Positions 54,400 to 62,432 of a stretch of 64,000 nt of DNA are shown one piece after another. Each line of letters opens with the position of its first letter. The first letter of the stretch is position 1. Under the pieces are notes generated by a model. The model saw only the letters and a program-made list of their open reading frames with translations. It had not been told where the DNA came from and did not search any database. The DNA comes from Arcticibacter sp. (lineage in GTDB: Bacteria; Bacteroidota; Bacteroidia; 2-12-FULL-35-15): positions 124,001-188,000 of the forward strand of contig JAJNQB010000017.1 in NCBI GenBank assembly GCA_021155045.1. Direction: 5' to 3'. The position numbers and the translations under genes were made by a program.

Positions 54400-55130
54400 T
54401 TGTTCTTAAAATTATGAAAAAAGGACAATACAAATACATTCGTGTTTTCAAATGAATCGGGTCTGTTTTTTTGAATTATAATTTTAGTGTAAGAAACCAA
54501 AACATTCAGCAACTCATTTTGTTTATAACCAATTCCTATGGCGATACGATTTTGATCAAAATTATTGTAAACAATTTCTTTTCCGAAATTAAACATTATT
54601 TCATCTGAAACACTTGCATACACCGTTTGGTTTTCTATTCGTTTTTTATTCAAAGGAACTTGTAATGCTAATTGGTACCTTATTCTGCTTACAAAAGAAG
54701 ATACAACGCTAAATTTATCAGCAGGATTTTTTTGGATAAAGCGTTGTTCCGTTCGGATTCTATTATTTATTTTTACCCTGCCTGTATTTTGGCTATGCAT
54801 AAACTGTTGCCATGTTCTGTATTCTGTTTTAATACTATTTTTATTAAAATGATTAAAATAAGCGACTCCCACACCAGTAGAAGCTGTATTAGTAATTTGA
54901 TAAAATGCTCCAGCACGAACTAATTGTTGGCTCCACTCTTTTGTCCATTTATTTCCTCTTAAACCAATATCCATATATAAGCTCCATTTTTTATTCATTT
55001 TCCAATTTATAAAATCGCTAAACCACAATGAATTAGAATTTTTAATTTCCGTTTTTTCTACTGCTAACAGTTGATTTTGGAAACTAAAAAATAAAACAAA
55101 CAACAACTGATAGTTAATTTTTTGCAACAA
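54396..55130 (-). CDS. DUF2490 family outer-membrane protein
   Basis: A 244-residue protein with signal peptide (about 1-23) and a beta-barrel-like mature part beginning SLWFSDFINWKMNKKWSLYMDIGLRG (SLWFSDFINWKMNKKW then SLYMDIGLRG), typical of DUF2490. Such proteins are predicted small outer-membrane barrels. Its place inside the sulfate assimilation operon, overlapping both neighbours, suggests a porin for sulfate or a related compound, but that is inference. Confidence 0.82.
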   Translation of the reverse strand: MLQKINYQLLFVLFFSFQNQLLAVEKTEIKNSNSLWFSDFINWKMNKKWSLYMDIGLRGNKWTKEWSQQLVRAGAFYQITNTASTGVGVAYFNHFNKNSIKTEYRTWQQFMHSQNTGRVKINNRIRTEQRFIQKNPADKFSVVSSFVSRIRYQLALQVPLNKKRIENQTVYASVSDEIMFNFGKEIVYNNFDQNRIAIGIGYKQNELLNVLVSYTKIIIQKNRPDSFENTNVFVLSFFHNFKNN

Positions 55131-55572
55131 TTTTTTTAAGTTTTAAATAAAGAGTATAAAAATAACAGCCTAGGCAAATTTCAAAAACACCTTCCAATAT
55201 AGCGCAAACAAACAAAATAGTTGATGCAACTAATTGGCAGTTTTCCCAGCTAAAAAACTGTGTAATAAAAATGACAACACTAAAAGCAAAACCAATTTTA
55301 GCAGCAAAAATTTTTGGTGCAGCATCAATCAATTTGTTTTTGAGGGTCGATACATTAGTCAGATATTTTGCAATAATTTTTAAAACGCTTCCTCTTCCAT
55401 TTAAAAATGCCCTTGAAAAAAAGTCCAACACCAAAAAGGCGGGAAACAAATAAGTTTTAAATAAAAAAGATAAAAATATAATCAATGATATTAAAACTGC
55501 AATTATTTTAACTGTAGTAGCGTTTGTTTTCTGTCCCGAAAAAGGACATGTATAATTTATTTCTGTTTTCAT
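55114..55572 (-). CDS. DUF4395 family membrane protein
   Basis: A 152-residue protein with an N-terminal CPFSGQKTNAT segment, four membrane helices and the DUF4395 signatures DFFSRAFLNGRGSVLK, PKIFAAKIGFAFS and FEICLGCYFYTL, the last with a conserved Cys. DUF4395 proteins often neighbour sulfur-handling genes; the function is not proven. Overlaps DUF2490 by 17 bases; three bases after cobA. Confidence 0.85.
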   Translation of the reverse strand: MKTEINYTCPFSGQKTNATTVKIIAVLISLIIFLSFLFKTYLFPAFLVLDFFSRAFLNGRGSVLKIIAKYLTNVSTLKNKLIDAAPKIFAAKIGFAFSVVIFITQFFSWENCQLVASTILFVCAILEGVFEICLGCYFYTLYLKLKKIVAKN

Positions 55573-55575
55573 TTT

Positions 55576-56361
55576 TTAGTTTAATAAAAATTTCCAATCC
55601 ACTAAGCTTAAAGAAAAATCTTTGTGAAGTTTTACAACATCACCAATAACAATAATTGCAGGAGCTTCAATCTTTTCTTCTTTAGCAATGTATTCAATTG
55701 TATCAATCGTTCCCAAAGCAAGATTTTCTGATTGTAATGTTCCATTTTGTAATAGTGCAATAGCAGTATCGTGCTTGTTGTGTTTTTTATAAACAGAAAC
55801 AATTTCACTTAATTTATTTAAGCCCATTAAAATTATTATAGTTGCGCTTGTTTGAGCAGCTAGCTTGACATCAGAAGAAAGTTTTCCTTTTGATGTTGTT
55901 CCTGTTATTACCCAAAAACTTTCGCTTGTACCTCTGTTGGTTACTGGAATGCCTTGTGATGTGGGCACTCCTATGGAGCTTGAGATGCCTGGGATTATCT
56001 CTGTTTCAATATTGAATAATTCAGCGTGTTGAATTTCTTCAAATCCTCTTCCAAAAACAAAAGGGTCTCCTCCTTTAAGGCGAACTACATTTCCGTATGC
56101 AAATGCGTTATCAACTATAAGAGCGCTTATTTGTTCTTGAGTATAAGTATGTTTTTTGTTTCGTTTTCCTACATATATTTTTAAGGCACCTATGGGAGCA
56201 TACTTTAGTAATTCTTTATTTACAAGTGCATCATAAAGCACAACATCGGCAGAGCCTAATGCTTCTATCCCTTTTACTGTTATTAAATCAGGGTCACCAG
56301 GTCCTGCGCCTATTAATGTCAATTTTGGTATTATATTATTTCTTGTTTTCATGATTTTCAT
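55576..56361 (-). CDS. cobA: uroporphyrinogen-III C-methyltransferase
   Basis: A 261-residue SAM-dependent enzyme producing precorrin-2, the precursor of siroheme needed by the sulfite reductase at the head of this operon. It has LIGAGPGDPDLITVKG at about 17-32, RLKGGDPFVFGRG, the VIPGISSSIG motif and SEFWVITG-like GTSESFWVITG. The next step is encoded by the CysG domain of the fusion gene. Start ATG at 56361 overlaps the small ORF upstream; an internal ATG three codons on is also possible. Confidence 0.95.
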   Translation of the reverse strand: MKIMKTRNNIIPKLTLIGAGPGDPDLITVKGIEALGSADVVLYDALVNKELLKYAPIGALKIYVGKRNKKHTYTQEQISALIVDNAFAYGNVVRLKGGDPFVFGRGFEEIQHAELFNIETEIIPGISSSIGVPTSQGIPVTNRGTSESFWVITGTTSKGKLSSDVKLAAQTSATIIILMGLNKLSEIVSVYKKHNKHDTAIALLQNGTLQSENLALGTIDTIEYIAKEEKIEAPAIIVIGDVVKLHKDFSLSLVDWKFLLN

Positions 56362-56524
56362 ATTTTTTTTGCAGAGACTTGGAGGTCGCAGCGAGTTGTT
56401 TTTTATTTTCCTCTTTTAACTCAACTATTTTTGAAGAGGATGGTTTATAATATGGTTTTACTTTAAAAAAGTTATTGTACCAACAACTATCGAATTTTAT
56501 ATGTGATTTATATTTTGTTTTCAT
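56336..56524 (-). CDS. small basic protein, unknown, in the sulfate operon
   Basis: A 62-codon ORF between the sulfite reductase and cobA on the same strand, overlapping cobA by 26 bases. It is rich in Lys and aromatic residues (WYNNFFKVKPYYKP) and has no signal or membrane segment. Position and composition favour a real gene, but I do not recognise a family. Confidence 0.5.
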   Translation of the reverse strand: MKTKYKSHIKFDSCWYNNFFKVKPYYKPSSSKIVELKEENKKQLAATSKSLQKKYENHENKK

Positions 56525-56550
56525 AACCTATTGTATTAATTTTTTCCTTC

Positions 56551-56695
56551 TCGAATCTCTCGATAGCAATCGGAAAGAATAGACAACACATCTCGATACA
56601 GCTTCCTTCGTCAGCTACTCGATGTGACTTATTCCTCTTATTAAAAGCCAGTTCGAGTGTTTTGCTTTTTCGCAAAACGTATCGAGAACTGATTA
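56551..56695. repeat. REP-like paired hairpins around the end of the sulfite reductase gene
   Basis: Two imperfect inverted repeats with a shared TCGAT/CGAGA theme. One is CACATCTCGATACAGC ... TACTCGATGTG near 56589-56630. The other is CAGTTCGAG-TGTTTTGC paired with GCAAAAC-GTATCGAGAACTG at 56649-56692. The second lies inside the coding region of the sulfite reductase, including its final codons. Confidence 0.65.
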
Positions 56696-58755
56696 ATAAA
56701 ATCTATTGCTTCGTTCAAATAGCTTTCTGCAAATAATTTTGAAGGTTCATTTTGATTTATCTGCAAAACAAATTCTTTAAATGTGCTATTTAATTTAATT
56801 TCCTTTGTTTCAACATACTGTTTATCAAAATCATTAATAATACCATGATGTGTATTTGTTGGAACACTTTTGTCTAACAACAATGCTTTAGCTCCGCTGA
56901 TAATTGCTGCATAACTATGATAAATACTATCGCCATACAGTTCATCTGCTAAACTTGATTTTGCCCAATCTAATTTTTCTTCTGCTTCAAAAATTAATGT
57001 TGCTACTAAATCAATCATTACACCTGCACATTCACCTACTCCTATTTCTGTTTTAAATTGTTCCGAATGTCCCCAGTCAATATAATCATCAGCAACAAGA
57101 GTAGAATTATCGGCATGTGGTTTTAATAATTGGTAGAAATAATCTTTCCCCTTTTTATCGTAGTAGTTATTAAAATATTCACCTTCAACAGCATTTTTTT
57201 CAAAATCAATCAATAATGTCCTTAATACAGCTGGACCTCTTTTGCTTGGTATTTTAATGATTTTATCTGCAATACGTCCGCCACCATTTCCTAATACACC
57301 ACCACCTAAAACCAATTGCAAAGCAGGAACAACATGCGCACCATTTTTAAATGAGCTACCATGAAAACCAATTTGTGCTAAAGAATGTTGTCCGCAGGAG
57401 TTCATACAACCACTGATTTTTATTTTAATATCATTGTTAAATTGTAATTCAGGAAATTCTTCTGTAATTACTCTTTCTAATTCTTTCGTTATCCCAGTAC
57501 TGCTTGATATACCTAAATTACAAGTATTCGTTCCTGGGCATGCTGTAATATCAGCAACCGAATCAAAACCAATATCTGCTAAATTTAATTTTGCTAATGC
57601 TTTGAACAAAGCAGGCAAGGCTCCTTTTGGAACAAACTTTAACAACAAACCTTGATTTACGGTGATGCGTATATCATCCGATGCATAAGTGCTTACCACT
57701 TCTGCCAATGTTCTTGCTGTTGCAGAATTAATATTACCTAAACTAACTTTTATGAAAACACCATAAAAGCCTTGCTGCTTTTGTTCAAACACATTAGTTA
57801 CTAACCAATCTTTATAGGTTGAATCATCACTTACTTTAAAAGTGGTGAATGATGAATTGATATATTTTTCTTTTGAAACTACAGCCTCATGATTAATTAC
57901 AAAAGATTTTACATTCAATGCTAATCGTTCTTCCTCTGTTAATCTCAAAAATTCATCCACTCCAATTTTATTTATTAGGTATTTGATGCGTGCTTTATGT
58001 CTGCTCAAACGTTCACCATGTCTATCAAATACTCTTATCGCTGCTTCTGTAAAAGGAATTAGTTGTTCTTCTTCCAAAAACTCAAAGGCTGTTTTTGCTA
58101 AAAAAGGTTGTGCTCCCAAACCTCCACCAATCAAAACTTTGAAGCCTCTAACAATTTGCCCGTTTACAATTTTAACTTTAGGAATAAATCCTAAATCGTG
58201 CATAAATGTGTAAGCAGTATCATCATCATTCGAAGAAAAAGCAAATTTTAATTTTCTTCCTAATTCTTGTCCGAAAGGCTTTCGCAATAAGTAGCGGAAT
58301 AATGCATCTGCATAAGGAGAAACATCAAAAGGCTCTTTTGGGTCAATTCCAGCAACTGCAGAAGCGGTTATATTTCTAACGGTATTGCCACATGCTTCAC
58401 GCAAAGTAATATCATCTTCTTCTAGTTTTGCCCATAGTTCAGGTGTTTTATCTAAACTTACATGGTGTATTTGAATATCCTGACGGGTAGTTAAATGAAG
58501 GTTTCCATTTGAATATTCATCACTGATATCGGCAATACGTACCAATTGTTTGGGTGTAATTTTTCCGAAAGGAAGTTTAATGCGTACCATCTGAACACCT
58601 TGCTGACGCTGACCATAAACTCCACGAGCCAATCGTAATGAGCGAAATTTATCTTCGTGTAATGTTCCATTTTTAAATGCACGAATTTTTTCTTCTAATT
58701 CAATAATATCTTTTTCTACTAATGGATTTTCTAATTCTGTTCTGAAGCTTTGCAT
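56641..58755 (-). CDS. siroheme sulfite (nitrite) reductase with C-terminal HEPN-like domain
   Basis: A 704-residue protein. Two ferredoxin-like/siroheme half-domains contain LHLTTRQDIQIHHV, REACGNTVRNI and a NAVTVNQG-like strand. The four cluster/siroheme cysteines are Cys406 and Cys412 (ACPGTNTCNLG) and Cys450 and Cys454 (SGCMNSCGQH). From about 565 to 640 a helical HEPN-like domain follows (AGVMIDLVATLIFEAEEKLD, SIYHSYAAIISGAKALLLD). Context with cysH, cobA and CysG makes assimilatory sulfite reduction more likely than nitrite reduction. The last 15 residues are encoded by a REP-like repeat. First structural gene of the operon, behind two attenuator-like leaders. Confidence 0.92.
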   Translation of the reverse strand: MQSFRTELENPLVEKDIIELEEKIRAFKNGTLHEDKFRSLRLARGVYGQRQQGVQMVRIKLPFGKITPKQLVRIADISDEYSNGNLHLTTRQDIQIHHVSLDKTPELWAKLEEDDITLREACGNTVRNITASAVAGIDPKEPFDVSPYADALFRYLLRKPFGQELGRKLKFAFSSNDDDTAYTFMHDLGFIPKVKIVNGQIVRGFKVLIGGGLGAQPFLAKTAFEFLEEEQLIPFTEAAIRVFDRHGERLSRHKARIKYLINKIGVDEFLRLTEEERLALNVKSFVINHEAVVSKEKYINSSFTTFKVSDDSTYKDWLVTNVFEQKQQGFYGVFIKVSLGNINSATARTLAEVVSTYASDDIRITVNQGLLLKFVPKGALPALFKALAKLNLADIGFDSVADITACPGTNTCNLGISSSTGITKELERVITEEFPELQFNNDIKIKISGCMNSCGQHSLAQIGFHGSSFKNGAHVVPALQLVLGGGVLGNGGGRIADKIIKIPSKRGPAVLRTLLIDFEKNAVEGEYFNNYYDKKGKDYFYQLLKPHADNSTLVADDYIDWGHSEQFKTEIGVGECAGVMIDLVATLIFEAEEKLDWAKSSLADELYGDSIYHSYAAIISGAKALLLDKSVPTNTHHGIINDFDKQYVETKEIKLNSTFKEFVLQINQNEPSKLFAESYLNEAIDFINQFSIRFAKKQNTRTGF

Positions 58756-58804
58756 ATTAGTTAGGCAATTGGTTAATTGGTTAAATTTTAATTAGGTGAA
58801 AAAC

Positions 58805-58840
58805 AAAAAAGCCCTTCTGCTATTCGCGGAAGGGCTTTTT
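58805..58840 (-). terminator. intrinsic terminator 2 (attenuator) before the sulfite reductase gene
   Basis: Stem GCCCTTC/GAAGGGC extended by A/T pairs, with an 11-base loop. On the minus strand it runs into T6-G-T5. It stands 50 bases before the reductase ATG and 18 bases after the stop codon of leader ORF 2, so it would cut off the operon unless bypassed. CTGCTATTCGCGGAA (58817-58831) in its loop and arm can pair with TTCCGCATTCGCAG (58890-58903) in the leader ORF. Confidence 0.85.
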
Positions 58841-58858
58841 CATTTGCTGTATATTGTT

Positions 58859-58972
58859 TTATTTTTCACAATAGTGCATAGTAGTAGCGTTCCGCATTCG
58901 CAGGTGCATCATACAACACATACACATTAGTAAGTTGAAGATTAAAAGTTGAAAGTTAATAATTGTTGTCAT
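58859..58972 (-). CDS. leader peptide 2, Cys/Met-rich
   Basis: ATG at 58972-58970 opens 37 codons ending at TAA (58861-58859). The middle reads M-C-M-C-C-M-M-H (58927 to 58904), with further Met at three places and a Cys near the end. A purine-rich GAGGAGG lies upstream. An internal ATG at 58927 would give a 22-residue version starting directly with the Cys/Met cluster. Placed between two intrinsic terminators and ahead of sulfur assimilation genes, it is most easily explained as a sensing leader peptide. Confidence 0.7.
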   Translation of the reverse strand: MTTIINFQLLIFNLLMCMCCMMHLRMRNATTMHYCEK

Positions 58973-59012
58973 TTTTTTGTTTTGTTAACCTCCTCTCCAC
59001 AAGAGCGGGTGA

Positions 59013-59047
59013 ATAAAAAAGGGCTTTCCGTTTTGGAAAGCCCTTTA
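59013..59047 (-). terminator. intrinsic terminator 1 (attenuator) with competing antiterminator
   Basis: Stem GGGCTTTCC/GGAAAGCCC (+ strand 59021-59029 and 59035-59043) followed on the minus strand by T6. A second copy of GGCTTTCC (+ strand 59075-59082) lies just after the stop codon of leader ORF 1 and can pair with the same arm (59035-59042), so terminator and antiterminator exclude each other. Confidence 0.88.
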
Positions 59048-59087
59048 AAAAATATTAATATGTTAATTATAACAGGCTTTCCATAAA

Positions 59088-59156
59088 TTAATACATCATA
59101 CAGCACATCATTTGGCTGTTTGATTTCACTAATTTATTTATTGCTTTGTTATTCAT
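59088..59156 (-). CDS. leader peptide 1, Met/Cys-rich C-terminus
   Basis: ATG at 59156-59154 opens 22 codons that end M-M-C-C-M-M-Y and a TAA at 59090-59088. It starts about 13 bases from the expected transcription start of a consensus promoter. The antiterminator segment begins only five bases after the stop codon, so a ribosome paused on the Cys codons would leave it free while one at the stop codon would cover it. Confidence 0.75.
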   Translation of the reverse strand: MNNKAINKLVKSNSQMMCCMMY

Positions 59157-59175
59157 TGTTTTCTTAATTGCGATG

Positions 59176-59208
59176 CAAATATATGAATGTATTTTTCTTA
59201 TTTGCAAA
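59176..59208 (-). promoter_or_regulatory. Bacteroidota-type promoter of the sulfate assimilation operon
   Basis: On the minus strand: TTTG (59208-59205), a 21-base spacer and TATATTTG (59183-59176). This matches the known TTTG-N19-21-TANNTTTG consensus in both boxes and spacing. It lies between the stop of the SprB-repeat gene and leader ORF 1. Confidence 0.8.
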
Positions 59209-59226
59209 TTTATTTTTAAAATATTT

Positions 59227-62200
59227 TTATCTCACAATCACTTTCCCAACACCCACAATACTTTCAGCGGTAAATAGTTTATAGAAATACATTCCGTTTT
59301 CTAAATTATTTCGGTTGATGCTGAATTGTTTTGCAGTAATATTGTTTTGTTCCATTACTTTTTTGCCCAACACATCAAACAATTCAAAGCTATACGCTTC
59401 ATTTGTTTTTGTTGAATTCACAACAAATGTGGTTGTTTCAGAGAATGGGTTTGGATAAATTTTTACATTACCATTTTCTGATGATTCATTAAATACAGAA
59501 GAAGGAGAAACATATGTATTTATTGCGGTGTTGGTAATTACAGGCTCATTAAAATCAAAATAAATATATGCTGTATTTTCAATTACTTGACCTACAATTG
59601 GAGTACTTAATTTATTAATTCTAAATTGGATATGTCCATGGCTTGCAGGTTCATTGCTTGTGCTATCCGCTAACATAATGTTATCAAAACGGAATCTCAA
59701 TAAATTATTAGGTAATAATTGTACCACATAATCATGGCTCACATTTAATACTTCTAAACTTTGTAAATCTAATAATCCTGAAATAGTATCATCCACCACA
59801 ATATTCACAGCCGGACCATTTCCCGTATTTTGAAAACGAATCAAGTAATTAAATTCTGTTTCACTTAATTGAATATCGCCAGTAGCACCAACACCTGCAG
59901 GGGAAACGGTTTTATCATTGGGGTCAAATGAACCAGTAACTGGTCTAGTATAAGTATAGGTGTTACAAGCAGGATTAATATCTGTTCCACTCGAAACTGT
60001 TGCTGTAACCACTGCAACGGTTGGCGTTCCAAGGCTTACGGTAGTTGGTGTGTAAAAGGTAACAGTATAAATAGTTGTGTATGCAGTAATATTAGTATAG
60101 TTCCAACAAATAGAAGAACCAGAAACAGTTGCTCCTGCTGGTGTTGAGCTAACATAATTTAAAATGCTTGGTAAATTAAAACAGATTGTTCCGCTTACTG
60201 GCAACGTGCTATAATTAGATAAATAGATATAATATGTTCCGTTGAATCCAGGAACAACACCAGGGCTCCAGGTGCTTACACATACATCATACACAGGAGG
60301 AATGGTATAAGAAAAATTATTGTTATTACTCACGCTTCCACTCGTAACAGTTACATTATAAGAAGTTGTACAACCACTTGTTAAATTTAACGAAGAGCTT
60401 GGAACAACAGTATAACTGCCGTTTGGCACCCAAATGCTATAATAACCAGATGCATTAGTAATACCAGAATAAGTATTTATACCATTTGTTACCGTTACAT
60501 AATAGTTTGTTAATGGGCTGTCTCCAGCATCATATACACAGTTTTGATTAACATCATTGTATAAGAATCCAGTAATATATCCGTAACTAGGAATTGTTGT
60601 AACATTATAATTATAGGTTATACAATTACCATTTGCATCGGTGATTATTACACTATAATTTCCTGCTGTAAGCGAATAAATATCTTCCGTAGTTGCACCA
60701 TTGCTCCACATAAAAGTGAAAGGAGGATTGCTTCCACCAGTAAGTGTTAAATCAATATAACCATTATTCATTCCAGCAGCGCTTTCGTTTACAACTGTTT
60801 GGGTTACTGTTAATCCTGGTATTCCATTGTTTGGAACAAAAAGAGTAGCAAATCCTAAACATCCATTACTATCTGTAACAGTAGCGACATAAGATCCTGA
60901 ACAAACTCCTGTAAATATATTTGATGATTGTTGCGGAGAGCCATTACTTAAATCATATAAATAAGGGCTTGTTCCTCCCGATTGAATTAAATTAACTGTT
61001 CCGTTGCAAGGGCTACATGCAGATGGCGTTACGTTATATGTTAATGCGGGTGCTCCAATATTTGTAACTGTTACTGAGCCTGTTGTACTGCATCCGTTTG
61101 CATCGGTAACAACAACATTATATGCACCGCTACAAACATTTGTAGGGTTTTGAATAGGAGATAATCCTCCTGACCAGCTAAAAGTAAAAGGAGCAACACC
61201 ACCTGCTAGATTCAATGAGATAGCACCATCACACGTACTACAAGAGGACGGAGTTGAAGACAAATTAATTGAAAGAGGTGCTGGCTGATTAACTATTCCA
61301 GAGCTTGGAAAACTACAGCCCATGGCATCAGTAACAACAACAGTATATGTTCCTGGGCACAACCCGGTTGGAGCTGGAACAGTATTTCCACTTGGAGACC
61401 AATTATAAGTATATGGAGGAGTTCCTCCGCTTGGTGTAGCTGTTAATGAACCATCACAAGTACCAAAGCAAGATGCGTTTGTTCCCGATACAGAAACGAC
61501 TAAAGACGAACTAGCACTCACAAAAGTTGTTGCGGAAGAAACACAGCCAGAAGAACTTGCTGCAGTTAGCGTATATGTGCCAGTACATAAATTTGTAGGG
61601 TTTGTTACAGTTGAAGAATATCCAGAAGGCCCAGCCCAACTATACGTTACCGCTCCAGTAGTAGAATTTGAAATACTTCCGTTGCAAGAGCCACAAGCTG
61701 TAGGATTTGGGGTAAGTGAAATAGAAGGAGGGCTATTAACAACAACAACAACTGTTGCATTTGCTGTACAACCATTAGCATCTGTTACAGTTAGCATATA
61801 AGTTGTAGCTCCTGGAGGAGGACAACTAATAGGAGTAGCAACTGTTGATGATGATAAATATGTTGGTGGATTCCAGTTAAAAGTGTATCCTGGAGTACCG
61901 CCTGTTACAGAAGGATTTAAAGCAACACAACTTCCAGCACATGTTTGTATTGTGCCAGGCATACTAATTATCAATTGAGCTGGTTCATTTATTATTAAAG
62001 TGTAAAGCGCGGTACTCATATCACTACTATCTGTTGCAGTTACAACATACGTTCCTGCACACAACCCAGAAATATTTTGTGTGTTTGCAGTATAACCAGA
62101 TGGTCCAGTCCAAGAATAACCGTAAGGTCCGATTCCGCCAGAAGCAAAAGAATTTGCTGTTCCGTTACACAAACCATTACAGGTAACATTTGTTCCAACG

Positions 62201-62277
62201 GCTGTTGCAACATGCCCACTGGCAAAACCTATAATGGAAGAAAATGTAATAAATAGTGTAGTAAATAATTTTTTCAT
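59227..62277 (-). CDS. SprB-repeat T9SS-secreted surface protein
   Basis: A 1016-residue protein. Signal peptide about 1-20. Seven SprB-type repeats of about 75 residues follow, six of them with a Cys pair (CNGLCNG, CAGSCVA, CGSCNGS, CFGTCDG, CSTCDGA, CSPCNGT). An SdrD-B-like domain lies at about 560-640 (GYITGFLYNDVNQNC). A DUF7619-like domain follows (GSFDPNDKTVSPAG ... FQNTGNGPAVNIVV) and then a type A T9SS sorting domain (IYPNPFSETTTF ... GMYFYKL). SprB-type adhesins serve surface adhesion and gliding. No gliding genes are in this window. Confidence 0.93.
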   Translation of the reverse strand: MKKLFTTLFITFSSIIGFASGHVATAVGTNVTCNGLCNGTANSFASGGIGPYGYSWTGPSGYTANTQNISGLCAGTYVVTATDSSDMSTALYTLIINEPAQLIISMPGTIQTCAGSCVALNPSVTGGTPGYTFNWNPPTYLSSSTVATPISCPPPGATTYMLTVTDANGCTANATVVVVVNSPPSISLTPNPTACGSCNGSISNSTTGAVTYSWAGPSGYSSTVTNPTNLCTGTYTLTAASSSGCVSSATTFVSASSSLVVSVSGTNASCFGTCDGSLTATPSGGTPPYTYNWSPSGNTVPAPTGLCPGTYTVVVTDAMGCSFPSSGIVNQPAPLSINLSSTPSSCSTCDGAISLNLAGGVAPFTFSWSGGLSPIQNPTNVCSGAYNVVVTDANGCSTTGSVTVTNIGAPALTYNVTPSACSPCNGTVNLIQSGGTSPYLYDLSNGSPQQSSNIFTGVCSGSYVATVTDSNGCLGFATLFVPNNGIPGLTVTQTVVNESAAGMNNGYIDLTLTGGSNPPFTFMWSNGATTEDIYSLTAGNYSVIITDANGNCITYNYNVTTIPSYGYITGFLYNDVNQNCVYDAGDSPLTNYYVTVTNGINTYSGITNASGYYSIWVPNGSYTVVPSSSLNLTSGCTTSYNVTVTSGSVSNNNNFSYTIPPVYDVCVSTWSPGVVPGFNGTYYIYLSNYSTLPVSGTICFNLPSILNYVSSTPAGATVSGSSICWNYTNITAYTTIYTVTFYTPTTVSLGTPTVAVVTATVSSGTDINPACNTYTYTRPVTGSFDPNDKTVSPAGVGATGDIQLSETEFNYLIRFQNTGNGPAVNIVVDDTISGLLDLQSLEVLNVSHDYVVQLLPNNLLRFRFDNIMLADSTSNEPASHGHIQFRINKLSTPIVGQVIENTAYIYFDFNEPVITNTAINTYVSPSSVFNESSENGNVKIYPNPFSETTTFVVNSTKTNEAYSFELFDVLGKKVMEQNNITAKQFSINRNNLENGMYFYKLFTAESIVGVGKVIVR

Positions 62278-62432
62278 TTGGGAGTAGTTTTAAATTCAAC
62301 AATAGTGTATTAATAAGTTTTAGAAGGATTCAATTTTTCAAAAGTGTTTCATGCTTTTCTTTGTGTAAGATGTATGAATTTCTTTATTGGTTGCATTGCT
62401 GAAATATTTTATCAAAATCAAAAAAAACAAAA

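Noticed and set aside
58756..59226. SAM or other metabolite riboswitch in front of the sulfite reductase operon
   Set aside because: Only two simple terminator hairpins and short ORFs are seen. No conserved SAM-I or SAM-II type core could be recognised, and the Cys/Met ORFs explain the terminators better.
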